Counted from the first letter of the stretch, positions 29,818 through 42,228 are shown. The stretch: 64,000 nucleotides of DNA from Allomyces arbusculus (GCA_027604705.1 JADHYV010000026.1:62001-126000), one strand, 5' to 3'. Numbers and translations: made by a program. Notes: a model not told the origin generated them from the sequence alone.

Positions 29818-32800
29818 TCACGACTTGGCCCGCGCGTGCACTGGCGCACTACCCCGATGCAGCTTCAGCTTCTTGACGTACGCGCGGCACGCCGGATCCA
29901 TCCGGTGGCACAACATCGCACGGACAAAATGTTCTGACAACGGATGGTCCGGGTCGCTCGGCATCGGCGCCGTGTTCCGTGACAGCGTCCCCGCCGTCGC
30001 GGGCCGCCGTCCCTCGGCGTCATCGATCAACGCGTCGTACGCGCCAATCAAGATGGGCGGCGGCATCGGCATCAGCACTGCGACAGCCTCCTTCCACTTG
30101 AGAAACGCGTCGTACGCTGGCGGCACAGGTTCGCCGAAATACGGCTGCAAAAACGAGTCGAGCGCCTCGAGGTCGGCATCGACCACCGCCGAGTAGTCGA
30201 GTTCGTGAAATACGCGCGCCGACGTCGGGTCCAGTAATACGCGGCGCACCGTATCGAGAACGAGGACCGCATATCGCTCGGCGACACGCGACGCGATTTC
30301 GGGCACGAGTAAACCCTCGAGGTCGGCTTTCTGGTCGAGGTGCGGGAGGACCTTGCGGAGGGTCATCCGCTGTGCGACGGGCAAGTAGAGCGCGTCGACG
30401 AAGACGGTGCGCAGGTCGCGGAAGACGAGCGTGGCCACGAGCCGGTTTATGAGCACGTCCATGACGTGCGCGAGCACCGTGCGGTGCCGCGTCCAGACGT
30501 TGAGCCATAGAAAGTGCGCGAGCCGGCCGCAGGCGTCGCACTTGCTGCGAATCAAGTCGATCAGGTCCGATAGGTGCTCGGCAGCGAACATAACGTTGTT
30601 GATACGCAACGCCATTTCGGGGACGCCAATGTCGGGGCCAAGCGGGACAGGTGGGGTACCGCTGCTGCCACTGCTGCCGCTGCTGCCGCTACCCCCTCCA
30701 CCAACAGCCCCGAGGAGATTCGACGTCGAGGACGCGCGCCGCACCGAGTCTTGGATGCGCGAAATCGTCAACGCGTTCGAGGGCTCGGCGACCACGGCAT
30801 GTGCAAAGTCGGTGTTGATGGTCGGCAGCCCGACCGTCGCGCACAGCTTGAAATACCGGTCGAGCGCGACACGAAGCGCGCCAATCATGGGCAACAGCGC
30901 GAGCTCAATGAGGGTCGGGAACGGCAGCGCGAAGAACATGCGCACAAACGAGTGGAAGCCGTTGAAAACAGTGATGATCGACTCGGTGTGCAGGACCACG
31001 TCGTCGGCCGGACCAGACCAGTCGTCGGCAAAAAAGGCGCGTTCAGCGACGCGCGTCAGGAACGAGGACTGACCCCGGACCCAGCTGAGGGTGATGGACT
31101 CGAAAGTCGTGTGGAGGCCGAGCCAGCGGAGCGGCTACGATTGAGAAGAGGGGATTCGTAAGTGGGCATCGACGAGGACGGCCATGCATGCGCGCGAACC
31201 TTGTCCTTGTAGGCGGGCAAGATCTCGTTTTTGATCGAGACACACAAGGCCTCGAGGTCGGCTGAGTGAAAGCACGTCGGAGATGAGAGGAGAACACAAC
31301 CAGTAAGAAGCAAAAAAGAGACGGACCGACTTCTTTCATCAAATCCACGATGGCCTGCGACATGTCGACGCGCATCGGCGGCAGCAGATGCAGCACGTCC
31401 GTCGCGAACGCGAGCGCCACATCAATAATCGCCGCCGACCACGCGCTCGGCGACATGGTCCGCTGCATGATGGGCCACCGCAACGTCCAATCAGCAGCAA
31501 TACCCTCCCGCAATTTCCGAGCACAGTCGACGAGCGCGGGTACATCAACCTTCACTTGCTCCAAGTCAGCCCTCAACTTGCCACACTGTTGCTTCTTGGA
31601 CTCGGTGACGAGCTGTCTCAGCGAACACCGGTTCGCCGGCGGCGGCTGCTGCTGGTCGAGCGCGATCCCGATCGACAATCGTGTCGGCAACACGGCTCTC
31701 GGGTTCTCAATCTCGTCGAGCAAGGCCGCGAGCGCGTCAAAATCGGGCATCCGGCTCATCGGCCATGCGTGCATCGACGAGATCGTGTGCTGCAGGCACG
31801 ATTCGAGCTCCACGAGCGCCAGCTGGCCCACGTAACTCACCTCAATCGATGCGTCCATGGTCAGCGCGTCGTGCAGCTCGCGGTGCGCAACGTCGAGCGC
31901 CTCTGCGCACGCGTGCTTGCAATACTCGGCGTAGAATACTTTGGCCGACGCGTAATGGTGCGCCACGTCGGTGATACCGAGAGCCGACTTGGCCTCGGTC
32001 ATAACGGCCGTGACATTGGCGTCAGCGGTCAAAAGCCGCCACGGCTCGTTGGGGTCGACCCAGCATGCAAGTAGCCGCTCGTATAAGAGAGTGCGGGCGT
32101 AATGGTGCGCAGATCGAAGACGACGCGGTTCTTGGATCGCGTCGAGAAGCGCCCCAGCACGGCCTTGGTCAATCGGCAAGACGCACGCGGCATCGAGCAC
32201 TTGCACCAGGTCGTTCCACTCGGGCGGCTGGTGGATCAGAGCAAACCCCACGTCGTTGAGCAGAGTATCGACTTGCCGACGGCGCCAATCTGACTCCTCC
32301 ACGTCCGACGCAAACACGTGCGGGTCGGCGGTGGCCAAAAGTGCGACACGGAACGCCGTCAAGTCCGCACAGGCACGGTCGGACCGAGAGATATCGAGCA
32401 CGAGATCCTCGGTCAATCTGTGCCGTCTCAGGCTCACGTCGAGCAGCGGGCGGAAATGGTCCATGACGACGCGCATCGTGAGCGACGTGCGTGCATGGTG
32501 CCGTGTCGCAAACATGAGCACCTCAAACGCGGCCTGGTTCAGGTGATCAAGCGAAAGCGGGTGCGAGGCAAACGTCGAAAACGGCCAGCGGTGACCGAAC
32601 CGGGTACCGAGATCCCCGCGCGCCTGCTCGCGGAACGTCGGGTACACGAACTGCACCGGGTCGACCCAGAGCGGTTCGCGGAACACGAGCGGTAACGGGG
32701 AGCGCGGCAGCTCCAGTGTCCGAGGTGACGGCGGGACAGATTGTGGCTGTGGCTGGCGCACAGGAATTAAAGCGAGATTTGCAGGAGCGGGTGCTGGTAC

Positions 32801-33485
32801 TGGCGTCGGAGCGGGTGTGAAGTCGGGGGCTCGAGGTGCGTGGGCCAAACCCAGTGCTGGAACAATTGGACTGGGTGGCTCCACGGACGGTTTTCGCGGT
32901 GGAAGCGGAGGTGCAGGCCGGTGACGGAGCGGTGCAAGAGTCGCAGCGATTGGCACTGTTGGCGTCGCCTTGGGGTCGGTAGCACGACGTACCCATTCGG
33001 CTGGAACTACGACGAGACCCTCGCTGCTTCTCAGCTGCGCGAGGAGAGCACCGACGTTGACCTGTACTAGATCAACTCTATCCAAACACAACAGCGGTTC
33101 AGAGAAGGATTCCACGGGATCAAGATTCGAGCAGCGACGCGTCGTACTGATCGAGTGTCGTGATTGCATCGGGAAGAGACAAGGCCTGGCGCACGCGGGC
33201 ACCTTCCAGCAAGTAAGCGACGAGTTGCTCCTTGTCGTGCTCGAGCTGTCTTGCGTGAGTCGCAAGGTCGTGCGCTGCCGTGGGTCTATCCTTGCAACTT
33301 CAGTCGGTGATCATTCAGCCAATGCGCACAGAGCTGACCGACCTCCGGGTGCCTTCATTCAGCAGGCCCGTGTTAATTTCCGAGATCTTGGTCCCATTCT
33401 CGTCGACTAGGCGTGGTAAAACGGGCACATCTGGTTTGCTGCTCTCGCTTGGCCCAGTCGGATCTGGTACGGCAATGTCGGGCAT
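29818..33485 (-). CDS. Munc13-like MUN-domain protein (DUF810/UNC13 family)
   Basis: A large multi-exon gene. Probable start MPDIAVPDPTGP at 33485; further exons read QLEHDKEQLVAYLLEGARV and VQVNVGALLAQL. The main exon holds a Pro-rich linker and a long alpha-helical region (LPLVFREPLWVDPVQF, then LRRHRLTEDLVLDIS). After short introns comes MHD1-like sequence: PLRWLGLHTTFESI, AERAFFADDWSGP, FFALPFPTLIELALLPMIG and DRYFKLC. A marker helix PEMALRINNVMFAAEHLSDL parallels the UNC13 'CVRLNNIE.AR..L' segment. MHD2 shows RVLLDPTSARVFHELDYSA, close to the family's 'LLDGGPSR.F...D'. MUN domains prime SNARE complexes for exocytosis. No C2 domain was seen. The first exon is tentative. Confidence 0.65.
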
Positions 33486-33796
33486 CGCGAGCCCTGACCG
33501 GTTCCAATCAGCGGCCGCTTCCTGGCGCGTCCGTCGACTTGCAGCAAGTGGCGAGACTCGGCCTTGGTTGGTCGTGCAGTCGTCGGCAGCTTCGGTGCTC
33601 CTTGCGAGGATTGGAGAGGAGCCAAAAATGAGAGAGATTGAACGTGATTAGCGACTATTTTACTCCATCACGTGCCTCATTGGCAGTTGGGTCACGGCTG
33701 CCTCCGCTCCTCCTCGCCGGAACTGTGCAGGAATCCCCAACGAGTGAAATCGTCAAGTACGGCACCGACCAGCGACGCTCGCGACCAACTTCAACA
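33486..33796. other. Divergent promoter MUN gene / HIBCH
   Basis: About 311 bp between divergent starts. Upstream of the chosen MUN start the frame stays open, so an additional short first exon could lie here. No other gene is seen. Confidence 0.35.
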
Positions 33797-35632
33797 ATGA
33801 CGACCCGCAGCACGATGCGAGTCCTCAACTTGGCGCGCTCGCTGCGTGCCCCGTCCGCGCGCACGGTGAGCGCCTGTTCAGCCCTGCGAACCCAACAATG
33901 ACCCGGCCAATCCAGCTCAACCGTGATCCCCACGATGATTCGAATTCCATAGTTCTCCACGACCGCGGCGGCACAGGCCCCCCAATCGCAGCCGAGCACG
34001 CTCGAGGTGCTGCAGCGCAAGAGTCTCGGCGGCCGCATCTTCACGCTCAACCGGCCCGCGAGCTTCAACGCGCTCAATGTCGAAATGATCCGCACCATGA
34101 CCCCGCAGCTCATGGTGCGTTCGATTGTTCCACCGACAAGAACGTGGGTGGACATGCTGCTCACCGTTTCAATGGGTCCCGTTGGGTAGGCGTGGGAGGC
34201 GTCCGACATGTGCAACGTGATTATTCTCAAGAGTGACCACCCAAAGGCGTTTTGCGCTGGCGGCGACGTCAAGAGTACGCTTGATCGAATCAAAGGCGTA
34301 GTGCACTAATACCGCCGCGCTGACCACCTGTTTCTGCACCGCGGATAGCGCTTGTCGACAAGATCAAGGACGGCAAGCCCGGGGAAGCGGCCGTGTTCAT
34401 GAAGGAAGAGTACCAGCTCAACCACTACATTGGCACGACGCCCAAGCCGTTTGTGGCCCTCATTGACGGCATCACGAGTACGTTCCACTCTGTGGGATCC
34501 CTTGGCGTGATCTCCACTGACCCTTGCGAACCGAATCTTTGTAGTGGGCGGCGGTGTCGGCATCTCGGTGCACGCTCCCTTCCGCGTCGCCACCGAAAAG
34601 ACCATCTTCGCCATGCCCGAGACAGCCATTGGCCTCTTCCCAGATGTTGGCGGGACGTTCTTCCTGCCGCGACTCGACGGTGAGCTCGGCACGTACCTGG
34701 CGCTGACGGGCGACCGCCTGCTCGGTTCCGACGTGGTCACTGCGCGCATTGGCACGCACTACGTTCCGTCGGAGCGGATCCCCGCACTGACCGACCGTCT
34801 GTGCGAGCTGGAAGTCTCCGACTGGGGTGTGGTGAACGCGGCGATCGAGGAATTCGCCGAGGCGCCGCAGCCGTCGGCGGCTCTGCAAGCCAACCGGCCA
34901 ATCATTGACGCGTGCTTCAAGTACGACACGATCGAGGAAATCATGGCCGCGCTTGAGGCGCACAAGTCGGAGTTTGCCAAGAAGACGCTGGCGACGTTGC
35001 AGGCCATGTCGCCGCTGTCGCTGCACCTGACGCTGCGTCAGGTGCGCAAGGGCAAGACGCTCGATATTGCGTCGGCGTTCCAGTTTGAGTGGACGCTCGT
35101 GAACAACATTATGCGGCACCCGGATTTCGTCGAGGGCGTGACCGCCAAGCTGTTCACCAAGCCGCCCGTGCAGCCGCAGTGGAAGTCGGGCGAGCTGTCC
35201 AAGGCCGAAATGGACGCGCTGCTGCTCCCACCGCCGGAGCACAAGCCAGTCCCGCTGCTGCGGTCGACGTCGTACGACCAGTACCCACACCGGTTCCTGG
35301 CGATGCCCGCGGAGGAGGACGTGCGCCGCGTCGTGCGCGGCGAGGAGTCGTCGGTCGGCGACTTTGCGTTTGAGTCCCGCGAGGCCGTCGAGCAGTGGTT
35401 TGCCGAGCACTGGCCGCTGCGGTCGTTGGTCGCCGAGGGGATCCAGGAACTGAACGCGATGCGCCGGAACGCGACCACGGTCGCGGGCGTGTCGTCGTCG
35501 TTGACGGCACCGATCACGAACCTGGAGATGCAGGTCGGCGCAGGGAAGATTGGCGTGCGTGAGCATGTGCGCGCGATCCTTGATCGGTGCACGGAGGTGC
35601 AGGACAAGGTCGGGCTCAAGTGGACCGCGTAA
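33797..35632 (+). CDS. HIBCH: 3-hydroxyisobutyryl-CoA hydrolase, mitochondrial
   Basis: About five exons. Exon 1 codes a mitochondrial presequence rich in Arg and Ser (MRVLNLARSLRAPSART), which splices to FSTTAAAQAP. Then comes LEVLQRKSLGGRIFTLNRPASFNAL, the start of a crotonase fold. The next exons give NVIILKSDHPKAFCAGGDVK (oxyanion loop), NHYIGTTPKPFVALIDGIT and VGGGVGISVHAPFRVATE. The catalytic region is FAMPETAIGLFPDVGGTFFL, with the Glu and Asp that set HIBCH apart from enoyl-CoA hydratases. The protein continues to ILDRCTEVQDKVGLKWTA. It hydrolyses 3-hydroxyisobutyryl-CoA in mitochondrial valine breakdown. An alternative start is the second Met (MRVLN). Family call is very secure. Confidence 0.94.
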
Positions 35633-35814
35633 GAGGGCGGTGTAGCGTGCGATGATGTCGGCGGATTTTTAGTTATGTATCGCATTCATGATCTGTGTCC
35701 ACCTGTTTTCGACGAGGTCTATGATTCTTCCACCCAAGAATCACACCACCGAATGCACGATTTGAATGAACTGTACAAGATGATCCCCATCCGGCCAGCC
35801 TCCAGCCCACCACA

Positions 35815-37202
35815 TCACGCCAACCGCGGCCGCTTTGCATCCGGCGGCGTCACCTCCCCTGCGCGATCCACATCCGCTCCACCCCGGAGGAACCGCGACG
35901 CGACCACTTCCGCCGCCGACGCGTACCCCCTCCCGCGCGGTCCGGCCGACGAGCTCCCCTCAGCCAACCGCGCATCCGCCTCTAGCTGCTGACGCAATGT
36001 CTCGTCATTCGTGACGATCCCGCCACTCCCACGCCGTCCACCACGTGCAGTCTCATGCAAGATATCCTGCGCAGCATGGAGATCAAACAGGGTCTCGCGC
36101 GTGCGCCGCGATATGCGCCACCGCATGCTCGGGAAGGGGTTGTGCGAAAAGGCCAAGTCGCGCGCTTGGTCGGGCGTCAGGTCGCCCTCGTCAAAGTCGG
36201 CGGGGAGGGCGCCGCCGCTTTGGTGCAGTTGCTGCATGGTGGAACGGAACTGTTCAGCTTTTTCGAGAGCCTTGACTCGCGCTCTACGGTGGAGAAAGAT
36301 AAGTTAGAGATTGCGCACGAGGAGGTGCGTGGCGGGGACGAGAGAAGGCGCATGTACTGCTGTCCCAAGTCGACTTCTGGAATCGCCGTGAGCATGGCCG
36401 CGGAGGCCGTCACGTTACCCTCCTTGACTTCGGGCGCTGCGACGCGCAGGTGCTCGGGGATCTCAAAGAGCTCGTCCTCGTATGACACGGCCTTGGGCTT
36501 TTCCGCTTGCGGCTCGTCGGTGGCCTTGCCGCGCTTCTTGGCCATTTCTTGCTCAATGAAGCGCTCCCTGCAGTGAACATCATTGGTGAACCACGGAGCG
36601 CATTGCGATTGAAGAAACAGGCGGAGAGCGCACGCACATGTGTTTTGTCGCGTCGAGCGTCTTGTTGGTTCCCGTAAACGACGTAAGGTAGCCATCCTTT
36701 TCTCTATTTCCCAACCACCCACTACCGAGTCAGACAAGAACCACCCACCAGTCACCACCACCACCTCGACAACGCACTTGCTCATATCCATCAATCCACC
36801 ATGCGTGATCGTGTGCAGCTTGGTGATATCCGACGTGTTCCCCTTGCCCCCACTCGCGGCACTGGTGTCGGCCGATGCTGGCTTGAGCAACGTCTCGACA
36901 TCGATGCCGCGTGGTTTGGCGCGCACTTTCCTCGCCTCCTTGATGTCCGACAGGATGCTCGTGACAGGTTCGTCGCTGCCGTTTTCACCAGAAGCGTCAG
37001 GTGCGGAGCTCGTGTCATCGTCGTTGGAGTCGTCCGTGCGCGTGCGGAATTTGCGGGTGCCGCGCGCAATCGTCTTTTTCTTGAACATGGGTTTGGCCGA
37101 GGTGGCTGTGGTCGTTGATGGAGGAGCGGGTGGTTCGGTCGTCGTATCGGGCGTGGCCACGTCGCTCGCCGGCAAGGCGTTGCGATCGGTGCTGGAGGAC
37201 AT
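35815..37202 (-). CDS. TLS1/C9orf78 family splicing-associated protein
   Basis: Three or more exons. The first reads MSSSTDRNALPASD, FKKKTIARGTRKFRTRTDD, then EPVTSILSDIKEARKVRAKPRGID and ends GGLMDMSKC-type sequence. The middle exon has RERFIEQEMAKKRG, then YEDELFEIPEHLRV and TAIPEVDLGQQYM. These match the conserved 'YIEEQLAKKKG', 'LYELPENIRV' and 'LSGIPEVDLG' blocks of human C9orf78 (HCA59) and S. pombe Tls1. The last exon holds FDEGDLTPDQARDLAF and ends VTPPDAKRPRLA, with a basic nuclear-type tail. Family members bind Brr2/U5 snRNP and affect splicing. The C-terminal third is divergent, so orthology rests on the central blocks. Confidence 0.82.
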
Positions 37203-37408
37203 GTTGCGACAAGTCGTTGCGCCGGTGTCAGGATTGAGCAGCTCCTCACGAACGAATCGGCACGACGAAAATCGAGGGCACCTGGTTCATCGCGAGCACG
37301 TGTGACTGAATCAATGGAGATTGCACGCTGACAGCAGCGCTTCAAATTTCAGATCCCTTCCTTCACGTCTTCAATCGCGACCTCACCCATCTACTACCCA
37401 CCACCCCC

Positions 37409-38686
37409 ATGGACCAAGCAACCACTAGCAAACCCGCGCGCGGCGAGAATCAGCTGATCGCCGAGCTCACGGGCCACGCCGAGCCCGTCTGGTCGCTCTC
37501 ATGGCATCCATCGGGCACGCTGCTCGCCTCGAGCAGCAGCGACAAGACCGTGCGCATCTGGGGTCCCGTCAACGCCCAAGTCCTGTCCTCGGCCAAGGCG
37601 TCTGGCGTCTCCACCGCGCTCCAACCGCACGCGTGGGACTGCAAGTCGTTGCTCGACGGCGGGCACAAGCGCACGGTTCGGTCGGTCGCGTTTGCGCCGA
37701 ATGGCAATGTTTTGGCAACAGCGTCGTTTGATGCAACGATTGGGATCTGGGATAAGGATCCATCGGCCAAGGAGTCGGGTGCGGTCTGGATGTTCGTGTT
37801 GGTGTCGCGCGCCGAGATTTTTATGCTGATTGCAGTGATGGCGACGGCATAGAGCTCGAGTACGATTACGCGGCCACGCTCGAGGGCCACGAGAACGAGG
37901 CCAAGGCCGTCGCGTGGAGCGCCGATGGCGGGTTGCTTGCCACCTGTTCGCGCGACAAGTCAGTGTGGATCTGGGAAGGTACTTGCTCGCGCTCGTGTCG
38001 GTGGTTGTGTTATGGTCTTTATTTCTGATGGCTCACCGTCGCGTTCACGGCTCCATCTAGTCCTCGAGGATAACGACTTTGAGTGCCTGAGCGTGTTGCA
38101 AGAGCACACGCAGGACGTGAAAATGGTCAAGTGGCACCCGACTGAGGAAGTGCTCGCGTCCGTGTCCTACGACGACACGATTCGGTTCTGGAAGGACGAC
38201 CACGACGACTGGTACTGCACCAAGGTCGTGCAGGGCCACGAATCGACCGTGTGGGGAATTGACTTTGACCGCGAAGGGCGCCATTTCGGTACGCCTTCAC
38301 CCCTCGTTTTGTCGTTAACACCGAGAACCACACTGACCACTGGCTGTTCAGTGACCTGCTCCGACGATCTTTCGCTGCGCGTGTGGCAATACGACTCGGC
38401 CGAATCGATCCACCCGTTGACCACCGTGTCGAACGCGCACACTCGCCCTATCTACTCGGTCGCATGGAACAAGCACCGGCCATGGATCGCGTCGGCGGCC
38501 GGGGACAACACAGTGATCATCTGGGAATGGACCGGGTTGGGATTGGTGCGGCGCAGCGTGCTGGAGCGGCCACACGGCGAGTGCGACGTGAACTGCGTCG
38601 CATGGAACCCACAGCCGGCGCTGGCGCACTTGCTGGCCACGTGCGGCGACGACGGGGTCGTGCGGATTTGGCAGATTGCCGAGTGA
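37409..38686 (+). CDS. CIA1: Cytosolic Fe-S assembly WD40 protein CIA1 (CIAO1)
   Basis: Four exons or so build a seven-blade WD40 propeller. Landmarks in order: [157 protein letters not shown] and [14 protein letters not shown]. The spacing and the 'EHTQDVK.VKWHP' block identify CIA1/CIAO1, which with MMS19 and FAM96B targets Fe-S clusters to cytosolic and nuclear apoproteins. Introns are short; one lies just after SAKESG and one after WIWE. The start is MDQATTSKP. It is divergent from the TLS1 gene with only about 206 bp between starts. Confidence 0.94.
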
Positions 38687-38835
38687 AAAATAGATAGTCT
38701 CGTAGTTTTGTCATCGAGGGGCAGAGTCAAGCAAGGACGTGCCATTTCGTGGATGGCACGCACCAGACAGATCGCCGAAGTCCAACGATTTCAAATAATA
38801 TTACAGCGCTTCAGAACTCTTCTACACGCCCGCGT

Positions 38836-40809
38836 TCAGCTGCGGTACTTGTCAAGGAACTCCTTGTGGAACTTGGACAGCCGGGCAATGAACCCATCGA
38901 GCTCATCCTCCGGCGGCAAGAACGTCGACCGGAAATGGAACGTGCCCGGCCGCTGCAGGAACCCGGACCCGGGCACCGTGCAGACGCCCGTCGCGTCGAG
39001 CAACGCCAGCGTGTAGAAGGCGTCGGGCTCCTTGCCGGCCGCCTCGGCCGCCTCGATCGCGCGCTGCGGCAGCGCGATCTTGGGGAACAGGTACATGGCG
39101 CCGTCGGCGCGGTTGCACTGCACACCCTCGAGCTGGTTGAGGGCTGCAGCCACTTTCTCGGCACGCCGCTTGAGCGACTCGTAAAGGTGCGTCATTTCCG
39201 TGTTGTAGAGGTCGTACGACTCGGACCCGGGCTGCGGCGGATTGACCATGATATCGACCTGGAATTCGAGGTGGAGAAGGGAGGGAATGAGTGTCCAAGC
39301 ACATCGGCGGTGGCGGCTGCGTAAAACCAGAAACGTACCGCGACTTGGCCCTGCACGTTCGGGCACAGCGAGATCGAGGCAATCTTGTAGAGCTCCTCGA
39401 TTGTGCGCGGATCGACGTTGACGACCTCAAAGTACCCGCCACGACGCCCACACTCGCCAATCATGCCCTTGGAAATCGAATGGAACGACACGAGTTCCAC
39501 CTCCTTGGCGACATCCCCACCCATCGAGCACAGCACGTGCTTGAACGAGTACCACGGCTGCTCCTTCGGGTAGTAGACATTCGTCTGGTAGACCTCATCG
39601 GCCATGAGCAAAAGCCCTTCCTTGTGGCACAGCTTGATGATCGCCTCCATATCGGCCTTGCTGAGCACGTTGCCCGTCGGGTTGCCCGGGTTGATCACGC
39701 ACAGCGCTCGCACGTCCGTCCCACCGTTGCGCGCCTCGGCAATCGCGCGGCGCACTTCATCGGCGCGCATCGTCCATGCGCCCTCCTCGTCGAGATAGTA
39801 GGGCACAGCGCGGCCGTTGCACAGCGAAATGGCCGCCGTGTAGAGCGGGTACTGCGGGATCGGCACGAGCACGCCCACTTGGTCGTGCGCGATCAGCGCC
39901 TGCAAGATCGTTTGGACACCGGGCGACGCACCAGCCGTCAGAAAAATGTGATCCGGGTTGGCCGGGAAGCCGTCACGCTCTGTCAAGCGAGAATTCATGG
40001 TCAGTCGCAAACCCAGAGTCGGAATGGGGTGGAGAAGCACTACGCACGCTCCATGAACTTGGCCACGCTGTTGCGAATAGCCGGGATGCCCATCGAGTGC
40101 GAGTAAGCGCCGAGCGACCCGATCGCCTGAGACATGGTCTTGGCGCGGTCGATGGCGTCGGCAGGGAACAGCTTGAGCGCAGCGTCGCGGTTACGGTCGT
40201 CGAGGAGCGCCGGGTACTCGAGCAGCGACGAGACTTGGCGCAGGAACGTGATGGGCTGCTGGCCGAGCTGCTGCGGGTTACCGACTAGAATCACAAGAGC
40301 ATAAGCCGCGAGCTCATTTGCGTCCAGTGCTCTTCCGTTTTCCGGCGCGGCCTACGCACTGTTGCAGTTCACAATCTTGTCAAACGACAGCGTTGACGCC
40401 TGATCCGAGTCGAGTGTCTGTACAGGCACATGATCCAGTCAGCTCCGTGTCCGCTTCGTGTACTTGGAGCGGGAAAAGGGACCGACCTTGCGCAGAGTCT
40501 CGGCGCGGATCGCGAGCTCACCGCGCACGGCGTACTCGGCCTGCTTGACGTGCGGGTTGAGGTTCTCGTACGTGAAGACCTTGCGCTTGCGAGGGGCCAT
40601 GGTTGCGGCTGCAATGTCGGTGGCGAGAACAATCAGGGATCGTGGCCGTAGCAGAAGCCCCAGCTAAGCGTCAGACAAGCAATACCAGAAGCATGCAGCG
40701 AGCGGACAGTGGGGAGAAGCAGCCGCGGAGCCGCTTTCGGCGCGCGGGCCAGCGACGTGGTCGAGACGCGAAGCAAGTTGGCAACGGCGGTTCGGGAGTA
40801 CATGGCCAT
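38836..40809 (-). CDS. ALT1: Alanine aminotransferase (PLP) with mitochondrial first exon
   Basis: Five or more exons. The core begins MAPRKRKVFTYENLNPHVKQ (ATG at 40600), then VKQAEYAVRGELAIRAETL, a short exon STLSFDKIVNCN and IGNPQQLGQQPITFLRQV, a block specific to alanine aminotransferases. PLP-site sequence includes TAGASPGVQTIL, INPGNPTGNVLS, LLLMADEVYQTNVY and SFHSISKGMIGECGRRGG, with the Schiff-base Lys in SISKG. The end is GTFHFRSTFLPP and DKYRS. An upstream exon (40686-40809) starting MAMYSRTAVANLLRV codes an Arg-rich targeting peptide ending RSLHAS and splices in frame (intron 40609-40685, GT...AG). It interconverts alanine/2-oxoglutarate and pyruvate/glutamate. Two starts would give mitochondrial and cytosolic forms. 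Confidence 0.93.
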
Positions 40810-41296
40810 TCAGAGTCGCAGCAAGTGTCGAGTTGAGTCGAGAGCGTGGGAGCGGCGATGCGGGCCCAAAAGAGCGCCGTGCAGTGAGGGAACGGGAGCT
40901 GCAAGGGCGTCAGGTGGAGGTGAGTCGCAAGGGAGAAAGAAGCACGATCAACAAGTCGACGACGGAGCAGGCGCGGCGGACAGCCTCGAGCAGGCAAACG
41001 TTGCAAATGGCCGGCCCCAGCGCAACGGTGCAGTCGCCGATTTCGCCGTGCACGCGAGCAATTTTGTGCTGGGGGTCCTGCAGCTTGATCATCAGCGCAA
41101 AAAACCTGAACATGAAGTCAACCTGAACCAAAACCTAACCCAACAGACCTGATTGCGCGGAAACGCAGGAAGGGGAGGGCCGCACTTTTGCAACCGCTGC
41201 AATTCATTCCGATTTTCGACTGAACCGCGCAATCATCAGCCGTTCTCGGCCCGCGCGACGCCGCATGACAATCTGTGGGCACAGACGTGAGCCATG
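40810..41296. other. Interval between ALT start and MTQ2 end
   Basis: This holds the ALT promoter and leader and the MTQ2 3' flank (both minus strand). A minus-strand open frame at about 40910-41131 has an odd hydrophobic composition but no known domain, so it was not called. Confidence 0.35.
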
Positions 41297-42228
41297 TCAG
41301 TCTTCTAGTTTGAACGCGGCCCGCCACGAAACCAGCACGTGTACCGTCATGTTGAACCCGAGTTTGGCCATCATGGCCGCAATCTCGTCGGGTTTGTTCT
41401 CCTGGAGCAGCACGAGATAAGCCACCCCGTTGGGCGCAATCAGCTCGGGCAGCTGCAGCAGCAAACGGTCCGTGACGGCGCGCCCAAGCAGTCCACCCGC
41501 CCACGTCGCTGCCAAGAAATCTGAGGGGTCCGCAGCCGCCGCCTCGGCCGTGACCACTTCCGCAATCTCTGTCGGCACGTAGGGCGGGTTGAAGAGAAGC
41601 ACGTCAACGGCGCCATGGAGACGCGGGAACAGACCCGCGGTCAGGTCTGTTCGCACAGGCTCGAGCTGGTGCGCGACGCGATTCTGCGCGGCGGTACGTC
41701 GTGTCGCGGTGCACGCGCGCGGGTTGATATCCGTGGTAAGGTAGACTATCAGCGCGGCACGGAGCGTGAGCGGCACTGACGCCAGGACGGTGCTTGCTCG
41801 GGTGGAGAAGGTACAGACGCGTTGGCGTCTTCAAATGCATGGCCAAGAAGGTGGAGACGCAGCCTGATCCGGATCTACAGGGCGTTGGGGCGCATGCAAA
41901 TGAATTTTTCTCATTGTGCATTCTGACTATCTGCTGACAATCGATGAAATACCCAATTTCAAGACAGATCTTTGGACTGAGCGGGACAAGGATGGCCTCC
42001 ATGTCCTCCTCGAGAGCATCAAGAAACAGAAATGTGTCCTCTGTTGTTGTAAATTGGTTGGTCGAAACACGTTGGTCATCATTGTCCAAAGTTCTCGTTT
42101 AGATCAGCCAGGCATCAATCTCTCGTCACAACTTGCACGTCGCGGCTGGCGGGATCGTTACCTGCTGGCTCGTAAACGTGGTCATAGTCGCCGGCCGTCA
42201 AGTGCCGCAAGTCGGGTGTCGCTAGCAT
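41297..42228 (-). CDS. MTQ2: eRF1 glutamine methyltransferase catalytic subunit MTQ2 (N6AMT1/HEMK2)
   Basis: Four exons. Exon 1 starts MLATPDLRHLTAGDYDHVYE and splices to give YEPAEDTFLFLDALE, matching the family N-terminus. SAM-binding motif I is split by an intron: LEIG joins SGSGCVSTFLA. Then come TTDINPRACTATRRTA (acidic loop for SAM) and LFNPPYVPTE, the NPPY catalytic motif of N5-glutamine/N6-adenine methyltransferases. The tail reads GVAYLVLLQENKPDEI and ends AFKLED. MTQ2, with the activator TRM112, methylates the GGQ Gln of the release factor eRF1; animal N6AMT1 can also methylate histone H4. Exon borders were placed by frame and GT/AG. The product is near 230 residues, the usual length. 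Confidence 0.9.

Noticed and set aside
33265-33300. Start of the MUN gene at about 33265
   Set aside because: There is no ATG there. A frame change with plausible coding sequence (QLEHDKEQLVAYLL) shows exons continue upstream to about 33485.
40910-41131. Minus-strand open frame with hydrophobic and Cys-containing sequence upstream of ALT
   Set aside because: It lies within the likely ALT leader region, has no recognised domain and no clear splice link to ALT. GC-rich sequence gives many such frames.
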